This document shows positions 42,930 through 53,096 of a stretch of DNA of 64,000 nt, piece after piece. A program made the position numbers and the translations under genes. The notes below the pieces were generated by a model. The model did no database searches, was not told the origin of the DNA, and worked only from the letters and a program-made list of their open reading frames with translations. Position 1 is the first letter of the stretch. The number at the start of each line of letters is the position of its first letter. The stretch comes from Microbacterium sp. (GTDB taxonomy: Bacteria; Actinomycetota; Actinomycetes; Actinomycetales; Microbacteriaceae): contig NZ_JAPSHY010000014.1 of assembly GCF_031179285.1 (NCBI RefSeq), positions 19,552 through 83,551 of the forward strand, given 5' to 3'.

Positions 42930-44557
42930 AGCCCATCCTGCGGCTGCTGCCCGTCATGGCCACGCGACCAGGGCTTCTGATCGAGACCGTGTTGTGGAGC
43001 GCCCTGACACAGACGGGGATCCTGCTGATCGCTCTGGGGCTCGCCCTGGCGGTCGGCCACGGCCTCGCCGGTGAGATGATCCCGCCTTGGCTGTTACCGG
43101 CCCTGCTCGTCGCCGGCGTGCTGGTCGCGCTGGCAGCCTGGCGTGAATCCTGGGTTTCGCACGATCTCGCGTACCGGCTGATCGGGCATCTGCGTCGCCG
43201 GGTTTTCGACGCACTGCGGCGGGCGCTCCCCTCTCGCCGCCGCCCTCGCCGCAGCGGCGACCTCGTCACAGCCGTCACGGCAGACATCGAGACTCTCGAG
43301 TGGCTCTATGCGCACACCGCCGCACAGACGCTCAGCGCCGCACTCGTCCTGGCGACGAGCGTCACCGTCTCGATTCTGATCACGCCGCTTCTGCTGCTGG
43401 TGTGGCTGCCCCTGCTCGCCGTCGGCGTCGCTGTTCCCACGATCACCGCTCGTCGCGCTCGGCGCGCAGGTGACGCCCACGCAGCCGGGGCGGCAGCGCT
43501 GCGCGCAGAGATTCTCGACACCGTGCGCGGGCTTCGCGAGCTGATAGGCGCCGACGCGCTCGGGAGGCAGATCGATCGCCTCAGCGAGGACACCCGCGCA
43601 CTCGCCCGTATCCAGGTACGCGAGGCCTCCCGCCTCGGTGCCGAGCGCGGGATCGCCGACGTCACTCTGGCGCTCGCGAGTATCGATGTCATCGCCGTGG
43701 TGCTGATGGCCCAGGATTCCGTCGCGCCCGCCGGCATCCCGCTGGCCGTGACGGTGGCTGTCTCGGGTATCGCGCCGGCGGCGCAGATCGCCGATCTGCT
43801 TCGAAGTGCCGGCACACTCCGTGCGGCAGCAGAGCGCATCCTGGGAGTCCTCGCCGAACCACCCGCGATCGTCGACCGCGCTGTCGGCGCTCCGACCCGG
43901 CCCGAGGAGGGCCTGGTGTTCGAGCACGTCACGTTCTCGTACGACGGGCGCCGGCCGGTTCTCGACGATGTCAGCCTGAATGTCCTACCCGGTGAGATCG
44001 TCGCGCTGACCGGTGCGACGGGTGCGGGCAAGACCACCGTCGCGCGGCTCGCCCACCGGATCTGGGACCCGGACGCCGGCAGCATCCGCCTCGACGGAGT
44101 CGATCTGCGCGACCTGGCGAACAACGACCTCCGAAAGCGCGTCGCGGTCGTGCCGCAGTCATCGCCGCTCCTGCGCGGCACGATTCGATCCAACATCGTG
44201 CTGGGGGATCCGGATGCGTCCGCCGACGCGATCGAAGCGGCCGCACGACCCGCAGGGCTGCTGCGACCCGAGAGCGGTCTGCTTCTGGGGCTCGACACTC
44301 CGATCGGCGAGCACGGCTCCGGCATCTCGGGCGGTCAGCGCGCCCGCGTCGCGATCGCCCGTGCACTACTGCGAGACCCCCGCCTGCTCATCCTGGACGA
44401 GGCCACCGCGTCACTCGATCCCGAGGCGGACGCCGCGTTGCTCGAGATCCTGAAAAACCTGGACGGGCGCGCCGTGCTCCTCGTGGCGCACCGGCCGGCC
44501 ACGATCTCCGCCGCCGACCGCGTCGTGCGCCTGGAGACGACGCAGCGCACGGACTGA
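42926..44557 (+). CDS. Exporter-fold ABC half-transporter, CydC-like subunit
   Basis: 543 residues from a GTG overlapping the previous stop. The membrane domain begins KPILRLLPVMATRPGLLIETVLW. The ATPase domain has Walker A TGATGAGKTTVARL, signature ISGGQRARVAIARALL, Walker B LLILDEATASLDPEAD and the H-loop VAHRPATIS, so both halves of the heterodimer look catalytically competent. It partners the CydD-like subunit. It ends the five-gene operon; the next gene begins 41 nt later with its own ribosome site and an unrelated product. Confidence 0.85.
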   Translation: MKPILRLLPVMATRPGLLIETVLWSALTQTGILLIALGLALAVGHGLAGEMIPPWLLPALLVAGVLVALAAWRESWVSHDLAYRLIGHLRRRVFDALRRALPSRRRPRRSGDLVTAVTADIETLEWLYAHTAAQTLSAALVLATSVTVSILITPLLLLVWLPLLAVGVAVPTITARRARRAGDAHAAGAAALRAEILDTVRGLRELIGADALGRQIDRLSEDTRALARIQVREASRLGAERGIADVTLALASIDVIAVVLMAQDSVAPAGIPLAVTVAVSGIAPAAQIADLLRSAGTLRAAAERILGVLAEPPAIVDRAVGAPTRPEEGLVFEHVTFSYDGRRPVLDDVSLNVLPGEIVALTGATGAGKTTVARLAHRIWDPDAGSIRLDGVDLRDLANNDLRKRVAVVPQSSPLLRGTIRSNIVLGDPDASADAIEAAARPAGLLRPESGLLLGLDTPIGEHGSGISGGQRARVAIARALLRDPRLLILDEATASLDPEADAALLEILKNLDGRAVLLVAHRPATISAADRVVRLETTQRTD

Positions 44558-44598
44558 GGCTGTGGCGCCGCTCCGCACCCAGGGCTACCCTGGCGGAC

Positions 44599-45042
44599 AT
44601 GACAGCGCTTCACCTCGAGACGGTCCTGAACCATGCGCCACCGGCAGGGAACATCGAGCTGACCGACGAGCAGGTCGCGACTCTCGGGCCGGGAAAGACC
44701 ATGCCCGTCCTGGTGACGATCGGCGACCGCACCGCGCGACTTCGCCTGGCGAGGATGGGCGGCAAGAACCTGATCGGATTCAGCAAGGCCGCACGGGAGG
44801 AGCTCGGTGTGGAACTCGGCCAGGAGATCGAAGCGACCGTCGACGTCGACACCGCCGAGCGCACCGTTGACGTGCCACCGGCGCTCGCGGTCGCCCTCGA
44901 TGCCGAGCCAGGGCTGCGCGAGCGATTCGAAGCGGTCACCTACAGCCGCCGCAAGGAGATGGCGCGCAACATCGCCGACGCCAAGCAGGAAGAGACCAGG
45001 CAGCGTCGGCTGAAGAAGGTGCTGGAGGAGCTGCGCGACTGA
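44599..45042 (+). CDS. DUF1905 / YdeI (OmpD-associated) family protein
   Basis: 147 residues. The N-terminal DUF1905 barrel is seen in MPVLVTIGDRTARLRLARMGGKNLIGFSKAAREELGVELGQEIEATVDVD, and the YdeI-like C-terminal helix bundle in VPPALAVALDAEPGLRERFEAVTYSRRKEMARNIADAKQEETRQRRLKKVLEEL. Members are small cytoplasmic proteins linked to stress or bacteriocin tolerance, with no established activity. It is convergent with the enoyl-CoA hydratase gene, 24 nt from its stop. Confidence 0.88.
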   Translation: MTALHLETVLNHAPPAGNIELTDEQVATLGPGKTMPVLVTIGDRTARLRLARMGGKNLIGFSKAAREELGVELGQEIEATVDVDTAERTVDVPPALAVALDAEPGLRERFEAVTYSRRKEMARNIADAKQEETRQRRLKKVLEELRD

Positions 45043-45066
45043 AGTGAGGGCGTACCGGCCCTGCGC

Positions 45067-45843
45067 TCAGTGGTGCTGGAAGTTCGGCGTGCGCTTCTCG
45101 CGGAACGCGGCCATGCCCTCTTTCTGGTCGAGGGTGTCGAAGAGTGAGGCGAACGCTCGCCTCTCGTGGGCGAGGCCCTCTGCGAGGGAGGTCTCCATGG
45201 CGGCATCCAGCGCGCCCTTGGCGGCGTAGATGCTCGGCAGCGACTTCGACGCGATGCCCTCGGCCAGCGTCGCCGCCTCCGCGAGCAGGTCCGATGCCGG
45301 CACGACCCGAGAGACCAGGCCGCAGCGCTCGGCCTCCTCCGCCCCCATGAATCGTCCGGACAGGATCAGCTCCGCCGCCTTGTAGTAGCCCACCGCGCGG
45401 ATCAGCCGCTGAGTGCCGCCCATGCCGGGGATCACTCCGAGGTTGATCTCGGGCTGGCCGAACTTCGCGGTGTCGGCGGCCAGGATGATGTCGCACATCA
45501 TCGCCAACTCGCAGCCGCCGCCGAGGGCGAAGCCCGACACCGCCGCGATGACCGGCGTGCGCACAGCGGCGAAGTCGCGCCAGGAACCGAAGTGGTCGGT
45601 CTCGTGCATCTCGGCGCCGGACATGCCCTCCATCTCCTTGATGTCGGCTCCGGCGGCGAACGCCTTCTCCGACCCGGTGACGACGATAGCCCCGATGCCG
45701 TCATCGGCGTCGAAGCGGACAGCCGCCGCGGTGAGTTCCGAGGCCAGTCGGCTGTTCAGGGCGTTCAGCGCCTCGGGCCGGTTCAGGGTGATCCATCCGA
45801 CGCGCCCTCGCTGCTCGACCAGGATCGTCTCGTACTCGGTCAC
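45067..45843 (-). CDS. Enoyl-CoA hydratase
   Basis: 258 residues from a GTG at 45843 with GGAGG 4-5 nt upstream; an ATG nine codons earlier has no such site. Crotonase motifs: [16 protein letters not shown], the oxyanion hole and first acid in [11 protein letters not shown] ... [16 protein letters not shown], and [22 protein letters not shown] with the catalytic glutamate. It hydrates methacrylyl-CoA or similar enoyl-CoA. It is the last gene of the mmsA - acyl-CoA dehydrogenase - mmsB series. It is separated from mmsB by a 69-bp palindromic repeat that may tune its expression. Confidence 0.94.
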   Translation of the reverse strand: MTEYETILVEQRGRVGWITLNRPEALNALNSRLASELTAAAVRFDADDGIGAIVVTGSEKAFAAGADIKEMEGMSGAEMHETDHFGSWRDFAAVRTPVIAAVSGFALGGGCELAMMCDIILAADTAKFGQPEINLGVIPGMGGTQRLIRAVGYYKAAELILSGRFMGAEEAERCGLVSRVVPASDLLAEAATLAEGIASKSLPSIYAAKGALDAAMETSLAEGLAHERRAFASLFDTLDQKEGMAAFREKRTPNFQHH

Positions 45844-45904
45844 GGTGCCTCCGTCTTCATCGTCGTCCACGGCCTATTCTGGCCTGCAAGCCCACCCTGT
45901 CGCG

Positions 45905-45973
45905 GCGAGACTGCAGTTTCCCGCCGAGCCAGTGGCGTTCCGCCACCCTCTCGGCGGCGAGATGCAGTCTCGC
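45905..45973. repeat. Palindromic repeat family B, copy 2 (REP-like)
   Basis: Arms GCGAGACTGCA (45905-45915) and TGCAGTCTCGC (45963-45973) match the copy at 16314-16382 exactly, and the total length (69 bp) is the same. Inner CGCCGAG and CTCGGCG arms and a central GCCACCC block are also shared. It lies between mmsB and the enoyl-CoA hydratase gene, again between two genes read in the same direction. Confidence 0.8.
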
Positions 45974-45985
45974 GGTCGGATGCCG

Positions 45986-46873
45986 TCACACGCGATCGTC
46001 GCGGATGTCGGAGATGATGCCCGAGAAGTCGCGGCCGGCTCCGTCGCCGGCGGCATACGCCGCGTAGATCTGCTGCGCGAGCCTGCCCATCTGCGCATCC
46101 GTGGAAGTCTGCTCGATCGCCTGCAGCGCGAGCCCGAGATCCTTCGCCATCAGCGCGCCGGCGAAACCGGGCTGGTAGTCGCGGTTCGCCGGGCTCGTGG
46201 GCACCGGGCCCGGCACCGGGCAGTTCGTCGTCAGCGCCCAGCACTGCCCGGACGCGTTGGATGCCACGTCGAACAGGGCCTGGTGCTCGAGACCGAGCCG
46301 CTCGCCGAGCACGAAGGCCTCGGCCACGGCGATCTGCGACACCGCGAGGATCATGTTGTTGCACACCTTCGCCGCCTGGCCGAGGCCGGGTCCGCCGCAG
46401 TGCACGATGCGCTTTCCCATCGCCTCCAGGAGCGGAAGGGCGGCGGCGAAATCCTCGTCGGAGCCGCCGACCATGAACGCCAGCGTGCCGTTCTCGGCAC
46501 CGACGACTCCTCCCGACACCGGCGCATCGACGTTGCGGTGCCCGGCGGCGAGCGCGAGCTCATGCGCCGTCTGCGCCTCATCGACGGCGATCGTCGACGA
46601 CTCGATGAACAGCGTCCCGGGGCGGGCCGCGGCGAGCAGCTCGGAGCGGTACGCCTCGATGACGTGACGGCCGGCGGGGAACATCGTGATGACGACCTCG
46701 GCGTCGGCGACGGCATCCGCTCCGCTCGCCGCGACCCGGATGCCGGCGGCACCCGCGGCCTCGATCGCGGCGGGGACGAGATCGAAGCCCCGCACCTCGT
46801 GACCCGCGCGAACCAGGTTCACGGCCATCGGCAGCCCCATATGACCGAGGCCGAGGAACGCGACGCGGGTCAC
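45986..46873 (-). CDS. mmsB: 3-Hydroxyisobutyrate dehydrogenase
   Basis: 295 residues from a GTG overlapping the acyl-CoA dehydrogenase stop (GTGA). The beta-hydroxyacid dehydrogenase signature is VAFLGLGHMGLPMAVNLVRAGHEV at the N-terminus, followed by FIESSTIAVDEA, APVSGGVVGAENGTLAFMVGG, and GLGQAAKVCNNMILAVSQIAVAEAF with the catalytic lysine. It oxidises 3-hydroxyisobutyrate to methylmalonate semialdehyde using NAD, a late step of valine breakdown. The product is consumed by MmsA from the same operon. Confidence 0.94.
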   Translation of the reverse strand: MTRVAFLGLGHMGLPMAVNLVRAGHEVRGFDLVPAAIEAAGAAGIRVAASGADAVADAEVVITMFPAGRHVIEAYRSELLAAARPGTLFIESSTIAVDEAQTAHELALAAGHRNVDAPVSGGVVGAENGTLAFMVGGSDEDFAAALPLLEAMGKRIVHCGGPGLGQAAKVCNNMILAVSQIAVAEAFVLGERLGLEHQALFDVASNASGQCWALTTNCPVPGPVPTSPANRDYQPGFAGALMAKDLGLALQAIEQTSTDAQMGRLAQQIYAAYAAGDGAGRDFSGIISDIRDDRV

Positions 46874-48045
46874 GATGCGCTCGTTCCCTGGCTGGTGCTC
46901 GCCGTGGTCCGAAGGACCTCTCGGCCCACGATCATCCTCATGATCTCGTTGGTCCCCTCCAGGATCTGGTGCACGCGCAGGTCGCGCACCACCCTCTCGA
47001 TGCCGTAGTCCTGAAGGTACCCGTACCCGCCATGCAGTTGAAGGGCCCTGTTCGCGACGTCGAACCCGGCATCCGTGGCGAAACGCTTGGCCGCGGCGCA
47101 CCGCATGGTCGCATCCGGAGCCCCCTCATCGACGGCCTGGGCCCCGTCGCGCACCATGAGGCGCGCGGCGCGGAGTTCTGTCTGCATGTCGGCGATCGCG
47201 AACACGATCGACTGCTTCTCGGCGAGGGGCTCGCCGAACGTGAAGCGTTCGTGCACGTAGCGCACCGCCTGGTCGAGCGCCCACTGCGCCCCGCCGATCG
47301 AGCACGCGGCGATGTTGAGGCGACCGCTGTTCAGGGCAGACATCGCGATCGCGAAGCCCCGCCCCTCCTCACCCAGGATGCTGGATGCCGGCACCCGCAC
47401 CTGGTCGAGCACGACCTGGGCCGTGGGCTGGGCGTGCCACCCCATCTTCTTCTCCTGGGCGCCGAAGCTCACCCCCGGTGCGTCGCCCGGCACGAGGAAG
47501 GCGGTGATGCCCCGCGCGCCCGGCTCTCCCGTACGCGCCATCACGACGTAGACCGCCGCCTGGCCCGCACCCGAGATGAACTGCTTGACGCCGGTGAGCA
47601 CGTACTCGTCGCCGTCACGGATCGCACTGGTGGCGATCGCCGCGGCATCCGACCCCGCCCCCGGCTCCGTGAGGCAGTAGCCGCCGAACTCAGCCATCGC
47701 GGTGAGGTCAGGCATCCAGCGCGCTCGCTGCGCCTCGTCGCCGTAGGTGTCGATCATCCAGACCACCATGTTGTGGATCGAGATGTAGGCGGCCAGCGTC
47801 GGGTCGCCCTTGGCGAGCTCCTCGAAGATCGCCACGGTGTCCTCGCGGCTGAGCGCCGTACCGCCCGACTCCTCACGGACGTAGATGCCGCCGAGTCCCA
47901 GCTCGCCACCGCGACGCAGCGACTCCCGCGGGAAGATGTGCTTCTCGTCGCGCTCGGCGGCGAACGGCGCGAGCTCGGTCTCGGCGAACTCGCGGACGGC
48001 ATCGAGGATCGCCTCGCGCTCCTCGGTGGTGGTGACGATGGTCAT
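46870..48045 (-). CDS. Acyl-CoA dehydrogenase, probable isobutyryl-CoA dehydrogenase
   Basis: 391 residues from an ATG at 48045. FAD-binding and active-site elements are typical: GYCLTEPGAGSDAAAIATSAIRDGDEYVLTGVKQFISGAG, ALNSGRLNIAACSIGGAQWALDQAVRYVHERFTFGEPLAEKQ, LQLHGGYGYLQDYGIERVVRDLRVHQILEGTNEIMRMIVGREVL with the catalytic glutamate near the end. Its operon (mmsA upstream, mmsB and enoyl-CoA hydratase downstream) points to isobutyryl-CoA from valine. Electrons would go to the ETF encoded at 35400-37150. Confidence 0.92.
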   Translation of the reverse strand: MTIVTTTEEREAILDAVREFAETELAPFAAERDEKHIFPRESLRRGGELGLGGIYVREESGGTALSREDTVAIFEELAKGDPTLAAYISIHNMVVWMIDTYGDEAQRARWMPDLTAMAEFGGYCLTEPGAGSDAAAIATSAIRDGDEYVLTGVKQFISGAGQAAVYVVMARTGEPGARGITAFLVPGDAPGVSFGAQEKKMGWHAQPTAQVVLDQVRVPASSILGEEGRGFAIAMSALNSGRLNIAACSIGGAQWALDQAVRYVHERFTFGEPLAEKQSIVFAIADMQTELRAARLMVRDGAQAVDEGAPDATMRCAAAKRFATDAGFDVANRALQLHGGYGYLQDYGIERVVRDLRVHQILEGTNEIMRMIVGREVLRTTASTSQGTSAS

Positions 48046-48089
48046 CGTGTGCTCCTGCGGTGTGGGTGCCTTGTGGGCGGGCGGTGCTG

Positions 48090-49592
<1,503 letters not shown>

Positions 49593-49672
49593 TGTGTGAC
49601 ATCCCTCCGTGCCGTCGTTGGCACAGTGATCAGGATACGTGGGTTTCCGGAGATTTACTAGGGCGTCCATCT

Positions 49673-49689
49673 AACTGCGAATCGCAGTT
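49673..49689. promoter_or_regulatory. Perfect 17-bp palindrome upstream of mmsA
   Basis: AACTGCGA-A-TCGCAGTT is a perfect 8-1-8 inverted repeat, 81-97 bp upstream of the mmsA start. It is a probable operator for a dimeric regulator of the valine operon. The regulator is not encoded next to it. Confidence 0.6.
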
Positions 49690-49844
49690 TGTGCGCCGTC
49701 TGTCGGCATCCTTCACCGCTGGTTCACCGGCCGTCCACTTCCAGTGCCTATAACTGCAAGTGCGCGGAAGACGGAGACCGGATCGGGTCGTCCTGCGCCG
49801 CGGTGAGCGCTCGGGTCGCTCCCGCCGCGGTTCCCACACCGCAA

Positions 49845-49875
49845 GACCCCCGCCGAAATCGGGTCGGCGGGGGTC
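49845..49875. terminator. Orphan strong hairpin in the mmsA / monooxygenase gap
   Basis: GACCCCCGCCGA (49845-49856) pairs perfectly with TCGGCGGGGGTC (49864-49875) around a 7-nt loop. It resembles a GC-rich terminator, yet both flanking genes start rather than end on this gap. Its transcript is therefore unassigned. Confidence 0.6.
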
Positions 49876-50026
49876 CTCTCCGTCCAGGCGGCATCCGGCG
49901 CGTCGGTTCGCGTGGTTTTCGAACCACCACTCTCCCGGCCGGCCGTAGAATCGAGACGGCGTCGAGACCCTGACGCATCCACGTTCGGCGTTCCGCGATC
50001 CGGGGCGCCTTCTTCCTGAGGCCACC

Positions 50027-50632
50027 ATGTCCCGCGAATCCGCCTTGCTGTCCAGCGAGCCCATCACCGTCTCCATCCGGCGGGAGGTCGACATCGCTCG
50101 CATCGCGGAGGCGACCGCGTGGGTGCAGACAGGGGTCAATCTCGCCAGCAAGTACCCGGGGTTCCTCGGCTCCGGCTGGGTACGCGCTGGAGAGCACTCC
50201 CAGATCTGGCACATGCTGTACCGCTTCGCCGGCGTCGAGACCCTCGAGGCCTGGGAGCGCTCACCGGAGCGCGAGTGGTGGCTGTCGATGGGCGAAGGGT
50301 TCGTCCGCAGTGAGCGCTCGAAGCGCCGCAGTGGAATCGAGGGCTGGTTCGACGAGCCGGCGACGGGATCGATCACCGTGGTGGACGCCGCGACCGGCGC
50401 CACCGAGGTGGCGCCGGCGCCACCTCGGTGGAAGCAGGCTGTGACGATATGGCTGGGCTTCTTCCCGGTGAACCTCGCTTTCACCTACCTGATGAGTCCG
50501 ATCCCGGTCTGGGGTGATGCCCTGCCGATCTGGCTGCGGGTGCTCATCACCACCCTGGTGCTCACCCCGATCATGACCTACTGGGTGCTGCCCCAGGTCA
50601 CCAGGATGCTGCGCGGATGGCTCGCGCGCTGA
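50027..50632 (+). CDS. Antibiotic-biosynthesis monooxygenase-like membrane protein
   Basis: 201 residues. An N-terminal dimeric alpha/beta-barrel ABM-like domain (SEPITVSIRREVDIARIAEATAWVQTGVNLASKYPGFLGSGWVRAG ... WHMLYRFAGVETLEAWERSPEREWWLSMGEGFV) is followed by a short linker and two membrane helices (AVTIWLGFFPVNLAFTYLM and VLITTLVLTPIMTYWVLPQV). Similar fusions are annotated as ABM proteins; the substrate is unknown. The linker is encoded by a perfect 32-bp palindrome. It is convergent with the ROK gene, 3 nt from its stop. Confidence 0.85.
   Translation: MSRESALLSSEPITVSIRREVDIARIAEATAWVQTGVNLASKYPGFLGSGWVRAGEHSQIWHMLYRFAGVETLEAWERSPEREWWLSMGEGFVRSERSKRRSGIEGWFDEPATGSITVVDAATGATEVAPAPPRWKQAVTIWLGFFPVNLAFTYLMSPIPVWGDALPIWLRVLITTLVLTPIMTYWVLPQVTRMLRGWLAR
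50400..50431. repeat. Perfect 32-bp palindrome inside the monooxygenase gene
   Basis: The half CCACCGAGGTGGCGCC (50400-50415) is followed directly by its exact reverse complement (50416-50431). It encodes the Ala/Pro linker between the soluble and membrane parts (residues GATEVAPAPPRW region). An uninterrupted 16-bp stem would form in mRNA or extruded DNA. Confidence 0.85.
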
Positions 50633-50635
50633 GCG

Positions 50636-51778
50636 TCAGATCACGCCGACGGCGGTGAACGCGAGTTCTGCGGCCCCCAGCAGCAGCCGGTCGGCCGCGA
50701 GGGATGCCGGCAGGATACGGAGCCCTTCGGCATTCTCGGCCATGGCGCTTGCACCGACGGCATCCGCGAAGCCTTCCGGGTCGAGGTCGGCGAGCGATGC
50801 CAGGAAACCCCCGAGGACGACCACGGACGGATTGAGCACGTTGACCGCGTTCGCGATCGCATGCGCGAGCACGGCCCGCTGCCGCGCGACCTCGTCACGC
50901 ACGGCGGGGCCGGGATCGGCGGCGAGCGCTGCAGCGAGGGCCTGATCGTCCGCCGACGTCAGTGCGAGCGCCGCGAGCAGCCGGGAGCGGCTGACCTCAT
51001 CCTCGAGGACGATGGCCGAATCGGGCCGGACGCGGTTCTGGCCGAACTCGCCGGCATAGCCGCCGACCCCGCCCACCGGCGCACCGTTGACGATGATCCC
51101 ACCGCCGATGCCGGAGGGGCCGCCGTTGAGGTACACGACGTCGCGCGCACCCTGCGCCGCTCCGAACAGGTGCTCGGCCAGAGCACCGAGGCTGGCATCG
51201 TTTGCGACCGCGGCGGGGAGACCCGTCGCCGCCTCGACGAGTGCTCGGACCGGAACATCCACCCAACCCAGATGCGGCGCGTTGCGCACCAGCCCGTCGG
51301 CGGCGCGAACGAGTCCCGGCACGGCGACGCCGACCGCCACAACGCGAGAATCCTGCAACGGGCCACCGCGCCAACGGGCCACGACCTCGGCGATGAGCGT
51401 GGCCGCCTGCTCGGCCGACGGCGCCCCCTCCCCCTCGACCCGCTCGCGCGCGGCGATGCGGCCGCCGAGGTCGATCGCGGCGATCTCGACGGCGTCGATC
51501 TCGGGGTTCACCGCGATCACGACCGTCTCAGGCGACGCCTCGACGACCGGAGACGGCCGCCCCACACGCCCGGCCGGGTCGGGGTCCCGCTCGATGACCC
51601 ACGAGTCCGCCACGAGTTCGCCGACCAGGTCGGAGACGGTCGACCGGTTCAAGCCGGTCGCCGCCGTCAGCTGGGCACGTGACTGCGGCCCCCGCAGATG
51701 CACGAGGCGCAGGATGCGGGAGAGGTTGCGTGCCCGCACGCCGTCGACGGGATCCGTCATCACCGCATCCGTCGTCAC
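50636..51778 (-). CDS. ROK-family regulator of xylose genes (XylR type)
   Basis: 380 residues from a GTG at 51778 with GGAGGG 5 nt upstream. The N-terminal winged helix reads [40 protein letters not shown]. The ROK domain has [58 protein letters not shown]. As in the ROK protein at 8137, the CxCGxxGC zinc motif is missing after GEFGQ. It is divergent from xylA with a TGTTGT-n5-ACAACA palindrome between them, so it likely represses xylAB until xylose is present. Confidence 0.92.
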   Translation of the reverse strand: MTTDAVMTDPVDGVRARNLSRILRLVHLRGPQSRAQLTAATGLNRSTVSDLVGELVADSWVIERDPDPAGRVGRPSPVVEASPETVVIAVNPEIDAVEIAAIDLGGRIAARERVEGEGAPSAEQAATLIAEVVARWRGGPLQDSRVVAVGVAVPGLVRAADGLVRNAPHLGWVDVPVRALVEAATGLPAAVANDASLGALAEHLFGAAQGARDVVYLNGGPSGIGGGIIVNGAPVGGVGGYAGEFGQNRVRPDSAIVLEDEVSRSRLLAALALTSADDQALAAALAADPGPAVRDEVARQRAVLAHAIANAVNVLNPSVVVLGGFLASLADLDPEGFADAVGASAMAENAEGLRILPASLAADRLLLGAAELAFTAVGVI

Positions 51779-51842
51779 GTCACCCTCCGCATCGCGCCTC
51801 GCTCAGTCTAGGAGGGGTGGACATCCCCTCGAACGCGCTATA

Positions 51843-51859
51843 TGTTGTCTGCAACAACA
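51843..51859. promoter_or_regulatory. XylR-type operator before xylA
   Basis: TGTTGT-CTGCA-ACAACA is a 6-5-6 inverted repeat in the gap between the ROK regulator and xylA. It overlaps a possible -10 TATATG (51839-51844). Its position fits repression of xylA by the divergent ROK protein. Confidence 0.7.
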
Positions 51860-51902
51860 ATTTACACGACGGGCGCCACCCGGCACCATGCGAAGGAGCA
51901 TC

Positions 51903-53093
51903 ATGAGCCTCTCCCCCACCCGTGACGACAAGTTCTCGTTCGGTCTCTGGACGATCGGCTACAACGGCACCGATCCCTTCGGCGGCCCGACCCGCCCGGC
52001 ATTGGACGTGGTGCACGCGGTCGAGAAGCTCTCCGAGCTCGGCGCGTACGGCCTCACCTTCCATGACGACGACCTGTTCGCGTTCGGATCCACGGATGCC
52101 GAACGGCAGACCCAAATCGATCGCCTGAAGGGCGCGCTCGCCGACACCGGCGTGATCGTGCCGATGGTCACGACCAACCTGTTCTCGGCCCCGGTCTTCA
52201 AGGACGGCGGCTTCACCTCCAACGACCGGCAGGTGCGCCGGTTCGCGCTCAGGAAGGTGCTGCGCAACATCGACCTCGCCGCCGAGCTCGGGGCGAAGAC
52301 GTTCGTGATGTGGGGCGGCCGCGAAGGCGCCGAGTACGACTCCGCAAAAGACATCCGCGCAGCCCTCGAGCGCTACCGCGAGGCCGTCAACCTGCTCGGC
52401 GACTACGTCACCGACAAGGGCTACGACATCCGCTTCGCGATCGAGCCGAAGCCCAACGAGCCGCGCGGCGACATCCTGCTGCCGACGCTGGGGCACGCGA
52501 TCGCCTTCATCGACTCGCTCGAGCGTCCGGAACTCGTCGGCTTGAACCCCGAGGTCGGACACGAGCAGATGGCCGGCCTGAACTTCGCCGCCGGCATCGC
52601 CCAGGCGCTGTATCACGGCAAGCTCTTCCACATCGACCTCAACGGCCAGCGCGGCATCAAGTACGACCAGGATCTGGTGTTCGGCCACGGTGACCTGCAC
52701 AACGCGTTCGCCCTCGTCGACCTGCTCGAGAACGGCGGCCCCGGCGGCGTGCCCGCGTACGACGGACCGCGTCACTTCGACTACAAGCCCAGCCGCACCG
52801 AAGACGAGAAGGGGGTGTGGGAATCGGCCGCCGCGAACATGCGCACGTACTTGCTGCTCAAGGAGCGTGCAGCGGCATTCCGCGCCGACCCGGAGGTGCA
52901 GGAGGCGCTCGCCGAGGCGAAGGTCGCAGAGCTCGCACAGCCCACACTCAACGGCGGCGAGTCGTACGACGACCTCATCGCCGACCGCTCGGCGTTCGAG
53001 GACTTCGACGCGAACTCGTACCTCGGCGGTCACGGCTTCGGCTTCGTGCGCCTGCAGCAGCTGGCCACCGAGCACCTCCTCGGCGCACGCTGA
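51903..53093 (+). CDS. xylA: Xylose isomerase
   Basis: 396 residues from an ATG preceded by GAAGGAG. It converts D-xylose to D-xylulose. The actinobacterial class I form is recognised from [22 protein letters not shown], the catalytic histidine in [26 protein letters not shown], the metal ligands in [16 protein letters not shown] and [16 protein letters not shown], and the late [23 protein letters not shown]. All key residues are present. xylB follows 3 nt after its stop. The upstream palindrome indicates control by the divergent ROK protein. Confidence 0.97.
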   Translation: MSLSPTRDDKFSFGLWTIGYNGTDPFGGPTRPALDVVHAVEKLSELGAYGLTFHDDDLFAFGSTDAERQTQIDRLKGALADTGVIVPMVTTNLFSAPVFKDGGFTSNDRQVRRFALRKVLRNIDLAAELGAKTFVMWGGREGAEYDSAKDIRAALERYREAVNLLGDYVTDKGYDIRFAIEPKPNEPRGDILLPTLGHAIAFIDSLERPELVGLNPEVGHEQMAGLNFAAGIAQALYHGKLFHIDLNGQRGIKYDQDLVFGHGDLHNAFALVDLLENGGPGGVPAYDGPRHFDYKPSRTEDEKGVWESAAANMRTYLLLKERAAAFRADPEVQEALAEAKVAELAQPTLNGGESYDDLIADRSAFEDFDANSYLGGHGFGFVRLQQLATEHLLGAR

Positions 53094-53096
53094 GCG

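Larger units (their letters stand above)
49593..50026. other. 434-bp divergent intergenic region, mmsA / monooxygenase
   Basis: No convincing protein gene is seen on either strand. The region holds a 17-bp palindrome (49673-49689), a strong GC hairpin (49845-49875), a second small hairpin GTGGT-TTTCGA-ACCAC near 49912-49927, and a candidate -10 TAGAAT shortly before the monooxygenase gene. The hairpin belongs to no visible gene, so a small RNA is possible. Confidence 0.45.

Noticed and set aside
41250..44557. Calling the exporter-fold pair true CydD/CydC
   Set aside because: Sequence similarity fits, but no cytochrome bd oxidase genes are nearby and the pair is embedded in a metal-chelate operon, so I left the symbols blank.
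49876..50000. Possible tRNA near the sequence GTGGTTCGAAAACCAC (minus strand)
   Set aside because: It resembles a T-arm, but no acceptor, D-arm or anticodon arm pairs around it and the loop length is wrong; it is a simple palindrome.
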